This document shows, piece after piece, positions 44,538 through 53,108 of a stretch of 64,000 nt of DNA; the first letter of the stretch is position 1, and each line of letters begins with the position of its first letter. The translations under genes and the position numbers were made by a program. Under the pieces are notes generated by a model that did not search any database, was not told where the DNA came from, and worked only from the letters and a program-made list of their open reading frames with translations. The stretch lies in the NCBI GenBank assembly GCA_015066875.1, contig SVNM01000003.1, forward strand, positions 1-64,000, given 5' to 3'. This DNA comes from Ruminococcus sp. (GTDB lineage Bacteria; Bacillota; Clostridia; Oscillospirales; Ruminococcaceae).

Positions 44538-45011
44538 TTACTTCTGCTTGTTTGCGGAAGCTGTTGCCTTGCCTTCTATTCTTGACTTCATAACCTTCAT
44601 TTCCTGAAGTGCACGTGAATAGTGAAGCTCGGTATCGTTCATAAGCTTGTTTACTGAATTGATTGCATTCTGCTGAAGTGTCTTTGAAGCTGTCTGAGCC
44701 TTTGTAAGCATATCAATAGCCTTTTTCTTTGCCTCAGTAACAATAGCTTCCTTAGAAACTATCTGCGCTGCGCGCTCCTCAGCCTTTCTGATAATAGCCT
44801 CTGCATTGATTTTAGCTTCATTAAGAATTCTCTGGCAGTCAAACTCAATCTTCTTAGCCTCTTTAAGCTCGTGAGGCATATTAAGACGCACGTCGTTGAT
44901 AAGCTCGCGGAGTCTTTCGCCGTCGATTACCTTTTTATGTGATGCAAAGGGCACGGAAGCAGACTTGTCAAGAAGCTCGTCCATTTCTTCAAGAATTTCA
45001 TCAATACTCAT
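44538..45011 (-). CDS. Coiled-coil protein of the coaD operon (ATP-synthase-b/H-like)
   Basis: 157 residues, nearly all helical: LKEAKKIEFDCQRILNEAKI then EAIIRKAEERAAQIVSKEAI resembles F0 b or V-type H stalk subunits and DivIVA-like coiled coils. There is no membrane segment. Third gene of rsmD-coaD-this, an arrangement recurrent in clostridia. AGAGAGGT precedes ATG 45011. Specific function unknown. Confidence 0.78.
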   Translation of the reverse strand: MSIDEILEEMDELLDKSASVPFASHKKVIDGERLRELINDVRLNMPHELKEAKKIEFDCQRILNEAKINAEAIIRKAEERAAQIVSKEAIVTEAKKKAIDMLTKAQTASKTLQQNAINSVNKLMNDTELHYSRALQEMKVMKSRIEGKATASANKQK

Positions 45012-45017
45012 ATTAAT

Positions 45018-45509
45018 TTACCTCTCTTTAACTAATCTTTCTTTTATATTTTCAAGAATACATTCGGGAACAAAGTGGCTTATATCGCCTCCGAAATAAG
45101 CAATCTGCTTTACCACACTTGAACTGAGGTACATATTTTCGGAAGCTGTTGTAAGGAATACAGTTTCTGCACCTGCATACAGCTTTTTATTGGCGAGAGC
45201 CATCTGAAATTCATATTCAAAGTCACTTACAGCTCTTAAACCCTTGACAATGGCAATTGCGCCCACATTCTTGACGTAATCGGCAAGCAATCCGTCGAGA
45301 ATATCAATAACCACGTTATCAAGATTTTTTGTAACAGCCTCGATCATCAGCATACGCTCGGTAGCTGTAAAGCTTGGCTGGCTTTTTCCTGCATTTCTTG
45401 AAATCAGCACGATAACCTTATCAAAGAGCTTTGAAGCACGTGTGATGATATCAAGATGTCCGAGGGTTACAGGGTCAAAGCTTCCGGGACAAACGGCTAT
45501 TCTTCTCAT
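45018..45509 (-). CDS. coaD: Phosphopantetheine adenylyltransferase
   Basis: 163-residue nucleotidyltransferase making dephospho-CoA from 4'-phosphopantetheine and ATP. CPGSFDPVTLGHLDII holds the T/HxGH nucleotide motif and MYLSSSVVKQIAYFGGDI the C-terminal ISSS-type signature. The ribosome site GAGGAGG is formed by the last codons of rsmD, so the two are coupled. Confidence 0.95.
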   Translation of the reverse strand: MRRIAVCPGSFDPVTLGHLDIITRASKLFDKVIVLISRNAGKSQPSFTATERMLMIEAVTKNLDNVVIDILDGLLADYVKNVGAIAIVKGLRAVSDFEYEFQMALANKKLYAGAETVFLTTASENMYLSSSVVKQIAYFGGDISHFVPECILENIKERLVKER

Positions 45510-45514
45510 TTTAC

Positions 45515-46069
45515 TTATTCCTCCTCATCGTCATCGGGCTTACGATAAATGGTTACGTTGATCTTTCCGTATTTGTAAGTCTTTCTGACAACAAGTCCGT
45601 CGGGAGCCTCAGGCGCCTGTGCACCTGACTCATACTCACAGATTATACTTCCCCCCGCATTGAGCTTCTGTGAAGCAAGCGGAAGAACTCTGTCAATATG
45701 TCCGCAGTTATAGGGCGGATCGAGAATGATTATATCAAAAGACGAAGCTGTAAGACGGATATAGTCAAAGCTGTCTCTTGAGATGATCTCTGCCTGTGAA
45801 ATGAGCTTTGTCTCACGCAGATTATCGGTAATGCATTTTATTGAGCGGGCGGAATTATCCACAAAAACAGCCCTTGAAGCACCTCGGCTGAGCGCCTCAA
45901 TACCCATCTGACCGCTTCCTGCAAAAAGGTCGAGCACAACCGCACCTTCAAGCTCAAACTGAACGGCTGAAAAAACAGCCTCCTTGACCTTATCGGTGGT
46001 AGGTCTTACGTCGAGGCCTTCAGGTGTAGAAAGTCTGCGTCCTCTTGCGATACCGGTAATAACTCTCAT
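45515..46069 (-). CDS. rsmD: 16S rRNA (guanine966-N2)-methyltransferase
   Basis: 184-residue SAM-dependent methyltransferase. N-terminal MRVITGIARGRRLSTPEG, SAM motif VLDLFAGSGQMGIEALSRGA and catalytic LDPPYNCG are diagnostic of RsmD. ATG 46069 follows GCGGAG by seven bases; an upstream in-frame start at 46084 overlaps that site. First gene of rsmD-coaD-coiled-coil. Confidence 0.93.
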   Translation of the reverse strand: MRVITGIARGRRLSTPEGLDVRPTTDKVKEAVFSAVQFELEGAVVLDLFAGSGQMGIEALSRGASRAVFVDNSARSIKCITDNLRETKLISQAEIISRDSFDYIRLTASSFDIIILDPPYNCGHIDRVLPLASQKLNAGGSIICEYESGAQAPEAPDGLVVRKTYKYGKINVTIYRKPDDDEEE

Positions 46070-46181
46070 AATAAGACTCCGCAACGTGCGAAGGCAATAA
46101 GCTTCAGCACGAAGTCTCCGTATTTACGGCTACGGGTGCCGTATTTCCGAAGAATATAAATTTTCAGATTATATCAGATTA

Positions 46182-46210
46182 ATTATAACCGATTTTCTTC
46201 AGCTTGTCTA
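46182..46210 (-). promoter_or_regulatory. Promoter of rsmD-coaD
   Basis: Minus strand TAGACA (46205-46210), 17-base spacer, TATAAT (46182-46187). The roughly 110-base leader has short stems (GTGC/GCAC and a CGG-rich one at 46126-46150). The remaining bases up to 46303 show nothing else. Confidence 0.7.
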
Positions 46211-46303
46211 TATTATTTCCGCAAAATAGGCGATTTTGCACAAATATTTCTCCCTGTAACTATGCACTTTTACATCTTCTCAGCAAAAAAATACCAGAGA
46301 ATT

Positions 46304-46646
46304 TAAAGGTAATGACCATACAGAAGTAATTACGTATAATAATGAGGAAAACCCTTTTGAAAAAGTGTTTTCCTCAAACTCCTTTCCTAAAACTTTCAAG
46401 TTTTAATTTCAGCCCCATAGGGTGCACACAGAGAAATACTTATATTTCTTTTTTACTTGGTGTGTGTACCCTATGGGGCTGAAATTAGACTCAAAAGTCT
46501 TTGTAGGGGGTGTGGGTGACTCCCCACAGTGTGGGGAGATGTCAGCGAAGCTGACAGAGGGGACGGGTGCCTGTCAGGCATAAACTTTCTTCAGAAAGGT
46601 TCCCCCACTAAATACATATAATACTTCTATATGAGCATAACCCTTA
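46304..46646 (-). repeat. Palindromic dispersed repeat, copy 5 (reverse, with one insertion)
   Basis: 343 bases between TA dinucleotides, reverse orientation like copy 2. 3' hairpin at 46344-46377, central palindrome with arms TTTCAGCCCCATAGGG (46407-46422) and CCCTATGGGGCTGAAA, and in the 5' hairpin the same extra block as copy 1 (about 46517-46581: CTCCCCAC/GTGGGGAG, TGTCAGCGAAGCTGACA, TGCCTGTCAGGCA). Occupies the gap between rsmD and the zinc-ribbon membrane gene. Confidence 0.87.
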
Positions 46647-46674
46647 ACTGCTCCGGTATTTTTAATATTCACAA

Positions 46675-47304
46675 TCAGCTGATAGCGTCCATTGAATCAG
46701 GTGAAAGCTTCCAGCCCTCGCCCTTGATTTTGATAACATCAAGCTCAGTTTCGTCTGAGTTCTTACCTTCCTTACCCTTTACAGTAAGCTCAACCTCAAG
46801 CTCATAGCCCTTTGAGATTTCGATATCAGAGTCATAAGCACTGCTGTAGAGAGTCTCAAGCTCTTTAAGATCGTCCTTATCGATTTTTTCCTTATCCTTG
46901 ATCTTGATTGAGAACTTAGCGTTATCGCCATACTGCTCTTTAGCGCTCTCGGTGATATAGCCAAGAAGGTTATCCATAAGCTCTAAACCTTCCTTACCCA
47001 CTTCATCGATCATATCATCAGTAAGCATTGTTTCCATAAACTTTTCGCCATCGCCCTTGTTAAGAGCCTTTTCAAAATCCTTTACAGGAGTCTTATATCC
47101 GCCTGAAAGCGAAGAAATAAGCATAACAAGGATAATGATCAGGAGCAGTGCTCCACCCGCAATAACGATCATTCCCTTTGTCTGATTATTTGTAGCCGGC
47201 TGATTGATCTCCTCTGCTGTCACAGCGGGAGTTGTCTGGGCTCCACCGCAATCGCAAGCTGAACCCTCGGGAATTTCCTTCCCGCAGAATTTACAAAATG
47301 CCAT
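46675..47304 (-). CDS. Zinc-ribbon single-pass membrane protein
   Basis: 209 residues: N-terminal zinc ribbon (FCKFCGKEIPEG then CDCGG), a linker, one membrane segment (about 45-66, IVIAGGALLLIIILVMLISS) and an outer domain with TPVKDFEKALNKGD, the helical start seen in DUF4878/lumazine-binding-like proteins. Cytoplasmic ribbon with an extracellular domain suggests a sensor or envelope role; unknown. GGAGG precedes ATG 47304. Confidence 0.78.
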   Translation of the reverse strand: MAFCKFCGKEIPEGSACDCGGAQTTPAVTAEEINQPATNNQTKGMIVIAGGALLLIIILVMLISSLSGGYKTPVKDFEKALNKGDGEKFMETMLTDDMIDEVGKEGLELMDNLLGYITESAKEQYGDNAKFSIKIKDKEKIDKDDLKELETLYSSAYDSDIEISKGYELEVELTVKGKEGKNSDETELDVIKIKGEGWKLSPDSMDAIS

Positions 47305-47337
47305 AATAAATCCTCCATATCTAAAATTTACACACTA

Positions 47338-47366
47338 ATAATACCATTTTGTTATTATTTTGTCAA
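47338..47366 (-). promoter_or_regulatory. Promoter of the zinc-ribbon membrane gene
   Basis: Minus strand TTGACA (47361-47366), 17-base spacer, TATTAT (47338-47343). Confidence 0.78.
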
Positions 47367-47371
47367 GAGTT

Positions 47372-49102
47372 TTACTGCCGTGAAGCTTCCGCAGTCTCCT
47401 CTTCATATTTTCCAAGGCACTCATCGGTATATTTCAGAATATACTCTTCACGGCGGTTTGCGAACTCATTGATAATTTTAAGCTGTCCGTTAAGGTGTCC
47501 GCCGGCTGTCCATATAGAGCTGTCGCCCTCTTTACGAAGATTATCGAGATGTCCGTAATACTTCATCTGCTCGAAATAGCGTGAACCGTTCAATGTATCA
47601 AGCACAGCCTTTATATTTTCCCCGTCAAGAGCTCCCTCTGCAAGCTCATACATCTTATTTCTGAAATACTCACGGCAGTCGCTACGGTTCATCATATTTG
47701 CAAAAAGCGGAGAATATCTGTCGCTGTTTTCATCGAGAATACGCTTCAGATTATTGTATCTTGCCTGAACCTCTGCCTGTTCGTACATTCCGAGGGAATA
47801 ATCCGTATCGTGTAGCAGAAACCTCCATCTTCCGTCATAAACGCTTTCCTCAAAGGACTCGCCCTCTGCTGACACATATTTATAGCACTTAAAGTTGTTC
47901 TGTGGCCAGTCGCGGTTATTTATATAGATGTTGAAGGCAAAATAATCAAGATAATTCTCAATGTCCATAAACTGATTAAGCTTTTCATACTCGGAAGCGT
48001 CTGTAAGGTCGGCAGAGGCAAAATATTCGTACTGCTCGTTGAATTCCTGACTATAGACAGACTCTTCTTCCTCTTCGTCAACGTTTTTCTCTGCGTCGGT
48101 GCCCTCGGCTATGACAAACTCGCCCATTGCAGTTTCATTTGGATATTTCTTCTTGAAATAGTCATCGCAGTAGCTTTCGTGAAGCCACAGCAGTCCGTAA
48201 TACTCGCCGTTAAGATAGCATACAGCAGGCATTACAGCCTCGTAATCCGTAAATCCAGCCTGCTGAGCCAGAGTCTGACAGAGCTCGTCACGTATAAACG
48301 CAAACTGATAGTCGTTGCCCGCATTTCTCAATACAAGCTTATCGTACTCGGAAATAATATTGCCTGAGCCGTCCTCAACGGGAGTTTCAAAGATATCCGT
48401 ATGGAATTTTCCTACTCCCGATGAATAGCTCTTTCGCGCATAAAACTTCATTGACTTTACTGTATTTCCTCTTGAGCCTGCTCCGTAAATACGCACACCG
48501 CAGTACTGTCCCAGTATCTGATTGCCGAAGCTGTCCCAGGCTGAAAGATAGACCTCACGCTCGCTTTCTCTGCCACGCTGTTCATAATTTTTGCCGTAGA
48601 ATATTCCGTCGGGACCTTCCGTAAGTACAGAGGGCTCGCCACTAATTGAGAATACATACTCTGAAAAACGCTCGTCCACACCGACAGCCGAAAAATACGT
48701 ATGCACGGAAACATCAGATTCTGTTCCGTCGGGATAATAAGCCTTTGCCTTGATCGTATGAGCTGTAGGATACTTGCTGTCCTCGCACTCAAACAGCAGA
48801 GGCTCTGTATAAAGAGTATCTGTTTTATCAGGCTCGCTTCCGTCCTGAGTGTAATATATTTCTGCTTCGGAAACAGTTTTCAGCTCTACCGAGATGCTTG
48901 CGGGATAAAAAAGCTTGTCAAGCGAGAAAACAGGTGAATTATCGGTAAAGATATACTGCTTGTCCTCAGGCGCTGAAATAATTACAGGCTCAGGCTCGGT
49001 AACCTCTTCAATTACGGAAGAGCCCTTACCCTTGTCTGCACAGGCACAAAGCAGTGAAACAGCTGAAAAAACAGCCGTAAGCTTCAGCAAAAGTCTGTTC
49101 AT
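47372..49102 (-). CDS. CotH-kinase family lipoprotein
   Basis: 576 residues. Lipobox LLCAC near residue 20; a chitobiase/beta-hexosaminidase C-terminal-type beta domain (about 65-120, AEIYYTQDGSEPDKTDTLYT); then a CotH domain (about 150-520) with VRIYGAGSRGNTVKSMKFYA, FAFIRDELCQTLA, YYGLLWLHESY and FLLHDTDYSLG. CotH proteins phosphorylate secreted proteins, in spore coats and, in ruminococci, proteins linked to cellulosomes (from memory). No dockerin is present, so it is membrane-tethered. It might modify the dockerin proteins; inference. Confidence 0.87.
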   Translation of the reverse strand: MNRLLLKLTAVFSAVSLLCACADKGKGSSVIEEVTEPEPVIISAPEDKQYIFTDNSPVFSLDKLFYPASISVELKTVSEAEIYYTQDGSEPDKTDTLYTEPLLFECEDSKYPTAHTIKAKAYYPDGTESDVSVHTYFSAVGVDERFSEYVFSISGEPSVLTEGPDGIFYGKNYEQRGRESEREVYLSAWDSFGNQILGQYCGVRIYGAGSRGNTVKSMKFYARKSYSSGVGKFHTDIFETPVEDGSGNIISEYDKLVLRNAGNDYQFAFIRDELCQTLAQQAGFTDYEAVMPAVCYLNGEYYGLLWLHESYCDDYFKKKYPNETAMGEFVIAEGTDAEKNVDEEEEESVYSQEFNEQYEYFASADLTDASEYEKLNQFMDIENYLDYFAFNIYINNRDWPQNNFKCYKYVSAEGESFEESVYDGRWRFLLHDTDYSLGMYEQAEVQARYNNLKRILDENSDRYSPLFANMMNRSDCREYFRNKMYELAEGALDGENIKAVLDTLNGSRYFEQMKYYGHLDNLRKEGDSSIWTAGGHLNGQLKIINEFANRREEYILKYTDECLGKYEEETAEASRQ

Positions 49103-49131
49103 AACAAATTCCCCTAAAAGTTTTTTATTTG

Positions 49132-49160
49132 ATTATAACCCAACAACTTCATTTCGTCAA
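49132..49160 (-). promoter_or_regulatory. Promoter of the CotH lipoprotein gene
   Basis: Minus strand TTGACG (49155-49160), 17-base spacer, TATAAT (49132-49137). Confidence 0.8.
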
Positions 49161-49187
49161 TAGAAATGTAGAATTATCCAAAAACAA

Positions 49188-49219
49188 AAAGGTATCGCAC
49201 CACAAGATACGATACCTTT
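49188..49219 (-). terminator. Intrinsic terminator after the RING/DUF2628 gene
   Basis: AAAGGTATCG (49188-49197) pairs with CGATACCTTT (49210-49219); T runs on both strands. It separates the DUF2628 gene from cotH. Confidence 0.85.
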
Positions 49220-49225
49220 GACTTT

Positions 49226-50224
49226 TTAAATTACTCCGGAGGACTGAAGGAATGTAAGCAGAAAAGTTACTGCAAAATAACCGCCTGAAGAAAGTGCCAG
49301 AATAATAAGCACAATAATAAGAATATTAAGAGGCTGAACTCCGCCCTTTGCTCTCAGTCGCTGAGGAGTAAGGGGCATATCCGAATTGCGCTTCATCTTT
49401 CTGATTTTACTGAGAATAAACTTCATATACAGCCAGTTTGCAAATATGCACATACAGAATCTCAGGGCAAAATCTGCAAATCCGCAGATTTCGTTAAGAC
49501 TGAGGATCAGGTCATCGTATTCGCTTATAAACGAAGCAATCTCCTGCATAAACTTATAGGGCATACCCGAAAGCTCTTCACCGATAAGGTAAAGCATTGA
49601 CGGAATATTCAGAATAAGGCTTGCAAAAGCGGTAATCAGCGCCCACAGCCACATTTTTCTGTTGGCAAAGTAAAAATACGGGAAAAACAGGCATATCATA
49701 TTGAAGGATATTTTCGAGCCCAGGTCCTTCATTCGCTTGAAAAGCGGGATATAATAAAATGTATTCGTGCCCACAAAGTTTGAAACTTCGCTTAAGGTTG
49801 CTCCGCCGAAATCCTCATCGGGATTAAAGCCCATATATTCCTTTGTAAGGTCGATTTCCTCAAAGCCCTTTGCAAATCCGCCCTCCTGAGCATCACTGCG
49901 TCTGTCTGTTCTGATTTTTTTTACCTGAACAAGAGGCGTTCCGCAGTTATCGCATTTTTCCTTTTCGGGATCATCGTATATCCGCAGACATTTTGTACAG
50001 AAGGAGGAAGCGCCTGCTGTATCGTCGTCGCCCACAGCGTTATTCATTTCACTGCTTCTTTTCCAGCCCTCGCCCGACTCGTGAAGCTGATGATTGAGGC
50101 ACTCGCCCGCAGATTTATAACACTGCCTGTGATACGGCGTACCGCAATCGGGGCATACAACTACATCATCGTCATCGGTAAAGGTATTTCCGCAACTGAA
50201 GCATTGTTCACCTGTATAATACAC
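49226..50224 (-). CDS. Prokaryotic RING-finger/DUF2628-type membrane protein
   Basis: 332 residues: N-terminal treble-clef (CFSCGNTFTDDDDVVVCPDCG, then YHRQCYKSAGECLNH), a second zinc ribbon (FCTKCLRIYDD, CDNCGTPL), then about four membrane segments (about 180-325) in a DUF2628-like region. The initiator is GTG 50224 after GGAGGG. Such proteins are common in clostridia; no function is established. Confidence 0.8.
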   Translation of the reverse strand: MYYTGEQCFSCGNTFTDDDDVVVCPDCGTPYHRQCYKSAGECLNHQLHESGEGWKRSSEMNNAVGDDDTAGASSFCTKCLRIYDDPEKEKCDNCGTPLVQVKKIRTDRRSDAQEGGFAKGFEEIDLTKEYMGFNPDEDFGGATLSEVSNFVGTNTFYYIPLFKRMKDLGSKISFNMICLFFPYFYFANRKMWLWALITAFASLILNIPSMLYLIGEELSGMPYKFMQEIASFISEYDDLILSLNEICGFADFALRFCMCIFANWLYMKFILSKIRKMKRNSDMPLTPQRLRAKGGVQPLNILIIVLIILALSSGGYFAVTFLLTFLQSSGVI

Positions 50225-50343
50225 GCTATCCCTCCTATAATAATTATAACAGACTTATTATATCATCTTTACTGCTGTAAAATCAAGTGTTTTTTTGGTA
50301 TTACAGGTAAAATCCTGTTGAAAATTCTGTGAAAACCGATTCA

Positions 50344-52251
50344 TTACATAAGAAGATCGCAGACCTTGTTTGTGAATTCCAGAGGATTTTCCACGTTCAT
50401 ACCCTCGTTGATAAGTGCAAGATTGTAAAGAATATCGGCATATTCCTTGATCTGTCCGCTCTGTTCGGAAGCAAAGGATTCTTTCAGAACACCGAATATT
50501 TTATGCTCGGGATTGATTTCAAGAACACGCTCAGCCTTGATTTTCTGGTCTGTAGGCATTGAATTGAGAACACGCTCCATTTCAAGTGAGATCTGTCCCT
50601 CGCTTGAAAGGCATACAGGGTGGGATTTAAGTCTGTGGGAAAGAACAACCTTTGTTACCTTTCCGTCAAGTCCCTCTGCAAGAGCCTTGAGAAGCTCAGC
50701 ATTTTCCTCTTCCTTAGCCTTTATCTCCTCTTTCTTTCCGTTGTCCTCTAAACCGAGATCATCTGAAGAAACAGAACGGAACTCCTTATCCTTGTACTTC
50801 ATAAGAGTCTTTACGGCAAATTCGTCGATATTATCTGTAAGATAGAGTATCTCAAAGCCGTTATCCTTGATAAGCTCTGTCTGAGGAAGCTGTTCAATAC
50901 GTGCAATACTCTCGCCTGTTGCGTAGTAAATGTACTTCTGCTCCTCACGCATAGCAGTAACGTACTCGTCAAGAGTAACAAGCTTGCTTTCGTTTGATGA
51001 GGTAAACATAAGAAGGTCCTGAAGCTTTTCCTTGTTCATACCATAATCGCTGTAGATGCCGTATTTAAGCTGTAAACCAAAGGCTTTCCAGAACTCCTCA
51101 TACTTTTCACGCTCGTTTTTCAGCATCTTTTTCAGCTCGCTTGAGATTGTTTTCTCAATACTCTTTGCAATAACCTTAAGCTGTCTGTCGTGCTGAAGCA
51201 TCTCACGTGAGATATTGAGTGAAAGGTCCTCGCTGTCAACAAGTCCCTTTACAAAGCTGAAATAATCGGGCAGAAGGTCTGCGCACTTATCCATAATGAG
51301 AACGCCGTTTGAGTAAAGCTGAAGTCCCTTTTCATACTCCTTGGAATAGAAATCAAAGGGAGCCTTGCCCGGAATATAAAGAAGTGCATTGTAGTTTGCA
51401 TTGCCCTCATTCTTGACGTGAGCGTATCTTAAGGGCTCGTTGTAATCATAGAACTTCTCAACGTAGAAATGCTTGTAATCCTCTTCCTTAAGCTCAGTCT
51501 TGTTCTTCTTCCAGAGAGGAACCATACTGTTGAGTGTTTCATCTTCAATGTACTCCTCAAATTCAGGAGCCTTGCCCTCTGCCTTTTCTTCCTCGGTCTG
51601 AGTAACGGGACGGCTGTGTGTAACCTCCATTTTAACGGGGAAGCGGATATAGTCAGAATACTTTTTGATAAGTCCCTTAATGCGGTACTGGTCAAGGAAA
51701 TCGGAATACTTCTCGTCCTCAGTATCCTCAAGAAGCTCAAGAATAATCTCAGTTCCGGCAGTTGCCTTATCCGCTTCTGAAATTGTATATCCCTCAACGC
51801 CCTCAGACTCCCACTGATAAGCCTTATCACTTCCGTAAGCCTTAGAGATTACAGTTACCTTTTTTGCAACCATAAACGCTGAGTAGAAGCCTACGCCGAA
51901 CTGTCCTATAATCTGGCTTTCGTCGTCAAGCTTGTTTTCGCTTTTGAATTTAAGTGAACCGCTGTTTGCGATAATTCCAAGGTTATTTTCCAGCTCTTCT
52001 TCAGTCATACCGATACCGTTATCACTGATTTTAAGAGTACGGCTATCCTTATCGGCAGTAATGCGGATTGCAAAATCGTCCTTTGAAAGTCCTACATTCT
52101 CGTCTGTAAGAGACTTGAAATAGAGCTTGTCTATAGCGTCGCTTGCGTTTGAAATAAGCTCACGAAGGAAGATTTCCTTATGTGTATAAATTGAATGAAT
52201 CATCATTTCCATAAGTCTTTTGGACTCGGCTTTAAACTGTTTTGTTTCCAT
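50344..52251 (-). CDS. htpG: Chaperone Hsp90 HtpG
   Basis: 635-residue bacterial Hsp90, standard length. N-terminal ATPase signatures [45 protein letters not shown]; middle-domain [21 protein letters not shown]-terminal dimerisation region. A perfect CIRCE element lies just upstream, so it should be controlled by HrcA, unlike B. subtilis htpG. Confidence 0.96.
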   Translation of the reverse strand: METKQFKAESKRLMEMMIHSIYTHKEIFLRELISNASDAIDKLYFKSLTDENVGLSKDDFAIRITADKDSRTLKISDNGIGMTEEELENNLGIIANSGSLKFKSENKLDDESQIIGQFGVGFYSAFMVAKKVTVISKAYGSDKAYQWESEGVEGYTISEADKATAGTEIILELLEDTEDEKYSDFLDQYRIKGLIKKYSDYIRFPVKMEVTHSRPVTQTEEEKAEGKAPEFEEYIEDETLNSMVPLWKKNKTELKEEDYKHFYVEKFYDYNEPLRYAHVKNEGNANYNALLYIPGKAPFDFYSKEYEKGLQLYSNGVLIMDKCADLLPDYFSFVKGLVDSEDLSLNISREMLQHDRQLKVIAKSIEKTISSELKKMLKNEREKYEEFWKAFGLQLKYGIYSDYGMNKEKLQDLLMFTSSNESKLVTLDEYVTAMREEQKYIYYATGESIARIEQLPQTELIKDNGFEILYLTDNIDEFAVKTLMKYKDKEFRSVSSDDLGLEDNGKKEEIKAKEEENAELLKALAEGLDGKVTKVVLSHRLKSHPVCLSSEGQISLEMERVLNSMPTDQKIKAERVLEINPEHKIFGVLKESFASEQSGQIKEYADILYNLALINEGMNVENPLEFTNKVCDLLM

Positions 52252-52274
52252 TTTAACATCTCCGAATTATGTTT

Positions 52275-52301
52275 TTAGCACTCTCAACCTCAGAGTGCTA
52301 A
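52275..52301 (-). promoter_or_regulatory. CIRCE (HrcA operator) of htpG
   Basis: TTAGCACTC-N9-GAGTGCTAA, a perfect match to the CIRCE consensus, between the promoter and the htpG start. Confidence 0.95.
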
Positions 52302-52305
52302 AATA

Positions 52306-52335
52306 AGTATATAACTTTTCCTTATACAATGTCAA
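52306..52335 (-). promoter_or_regulatory. Promoter of htpG
   Basis: Minus strand TTGACA (52330-52335), 18-base spacer, TATACT (52306-52311), immediately upstream of CIRCE. Confidence 0.8.
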
Positions 52336-52384
52336 GCAAACGCCGTATTGTTTACACTTTGTTCATATATAAACTCCAAAAGAA

Positions 52385-52412
52385 AAAGGACAGCACAAAT
52401 AAGGCTGTCCTG
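52385..52412 (-). terminator. Intrinsic terminator after the rhomboid-like gene
   Basis: GGACAGC (52388-52394) and GCTGTCC (52404-52410); the minus strand continues TTTTTCTTTT. Confidence 0.85.
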
Positions 52413-52422
52413 ATTTTTTATT

Positions 52423-53079
52423 CTATCCCTTCCACTTTTTCTTGAAGTCTCTGCGTCTTTTCCAGTCCTTGATATTGAAAACGATATCGCCCCAGAAGAA
52501 AAGAATTATATTTCCCACTGCGATAATAAGAGCAAGCTTGCCTGCCCATCCGCTTAAGATAAAGCTCCTCAGAAGCAGAAATGCGTCAAAAAGAGCAAAC
52601 CATTTTGCCTTGACCGGTATACAGAAAAACAGCAGAAGCTCGTAATTGGGATAAATTATTGCAAAGGCAAGGAACAATGAAAGGTTAAGGAAGTAATTTG
52701 TTGCAAAGCCTGTGATAAATCCCATTGCAACAGTACATAACGCTCCTGTAAAATAGAACAGATTGAACTTGAATGAGCCCCACTGAGACTCCAGCGCCGA
52801 GCCTATAAACCAGTAGAAATAAAGTGAGAAAAATATGAATATCAGACTGCTGTCGGGGGGAAGAAGCAGAAATGTTACTGCACGCCATACCTGTCCCTTT
52901 AAAAAGAGTGCGCGGTCAAACACCATTGCCGAATAAAGACTGAAATTCAGCTGTGGGAAGATAAAAGTGTCGGCGACGAAAACTGCGCCCATACCGATAA
53001 TGATATAAAGCATCAGATTATCAATGGCAAATCTTCCGAATTTTCTGTCGAGTCTGTCAAGCAGACGCTGTTTGTTCAT
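52423..53079 (-). CDS. Rhomboid-like membrane protein, probably not a protease
   Basis: 218 residues with about six membrane segments. GQVWRAVTFLLLPP and the following IFFSLYFYWFIGSALE.WGSFKFNLFYF match the rhomboid N-terminal core (WR motif, L1 loop), but no GxSG serine motif or late catalytic His is visible. It may therefore be a pseudo-rhomboid or a relative such as a TPR-less rhomboid-like protein. GGGAGG precedes ATG 53079. Confidence 0.72.
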   Translation of the reverse strand: MNKQRLLDRLDRKFGRFAIDNLMLYIIIGMGAVFVADTFIFPQLNFSLYSAMVFDRALFLKGQVWRAVTFLLLPPDSSLIFIFFSLYFYWFIGSALESQWGSFKFNLFYFTGALCTVAMGFITGFATNYFLNLSLFLAFAIIYPNYELLLFFCIPVKAKWFALFDAFLLLRSFILSGWAGKLALIIAVGNIILFFWGDIVFNIKDWKRRRDFKKKWKG

Positions 53080-53108
53080 AGTATAGCCTCCCTGCTGTAT
53101 GAATTTGA

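Noticed and set aside
20358..46646. Possible CRISPR array from recurring palindromes
   Set aside because: Copies are hundreds to thousands of bases apart, too long, in both orientations, with no regular spacers and no cas genes.
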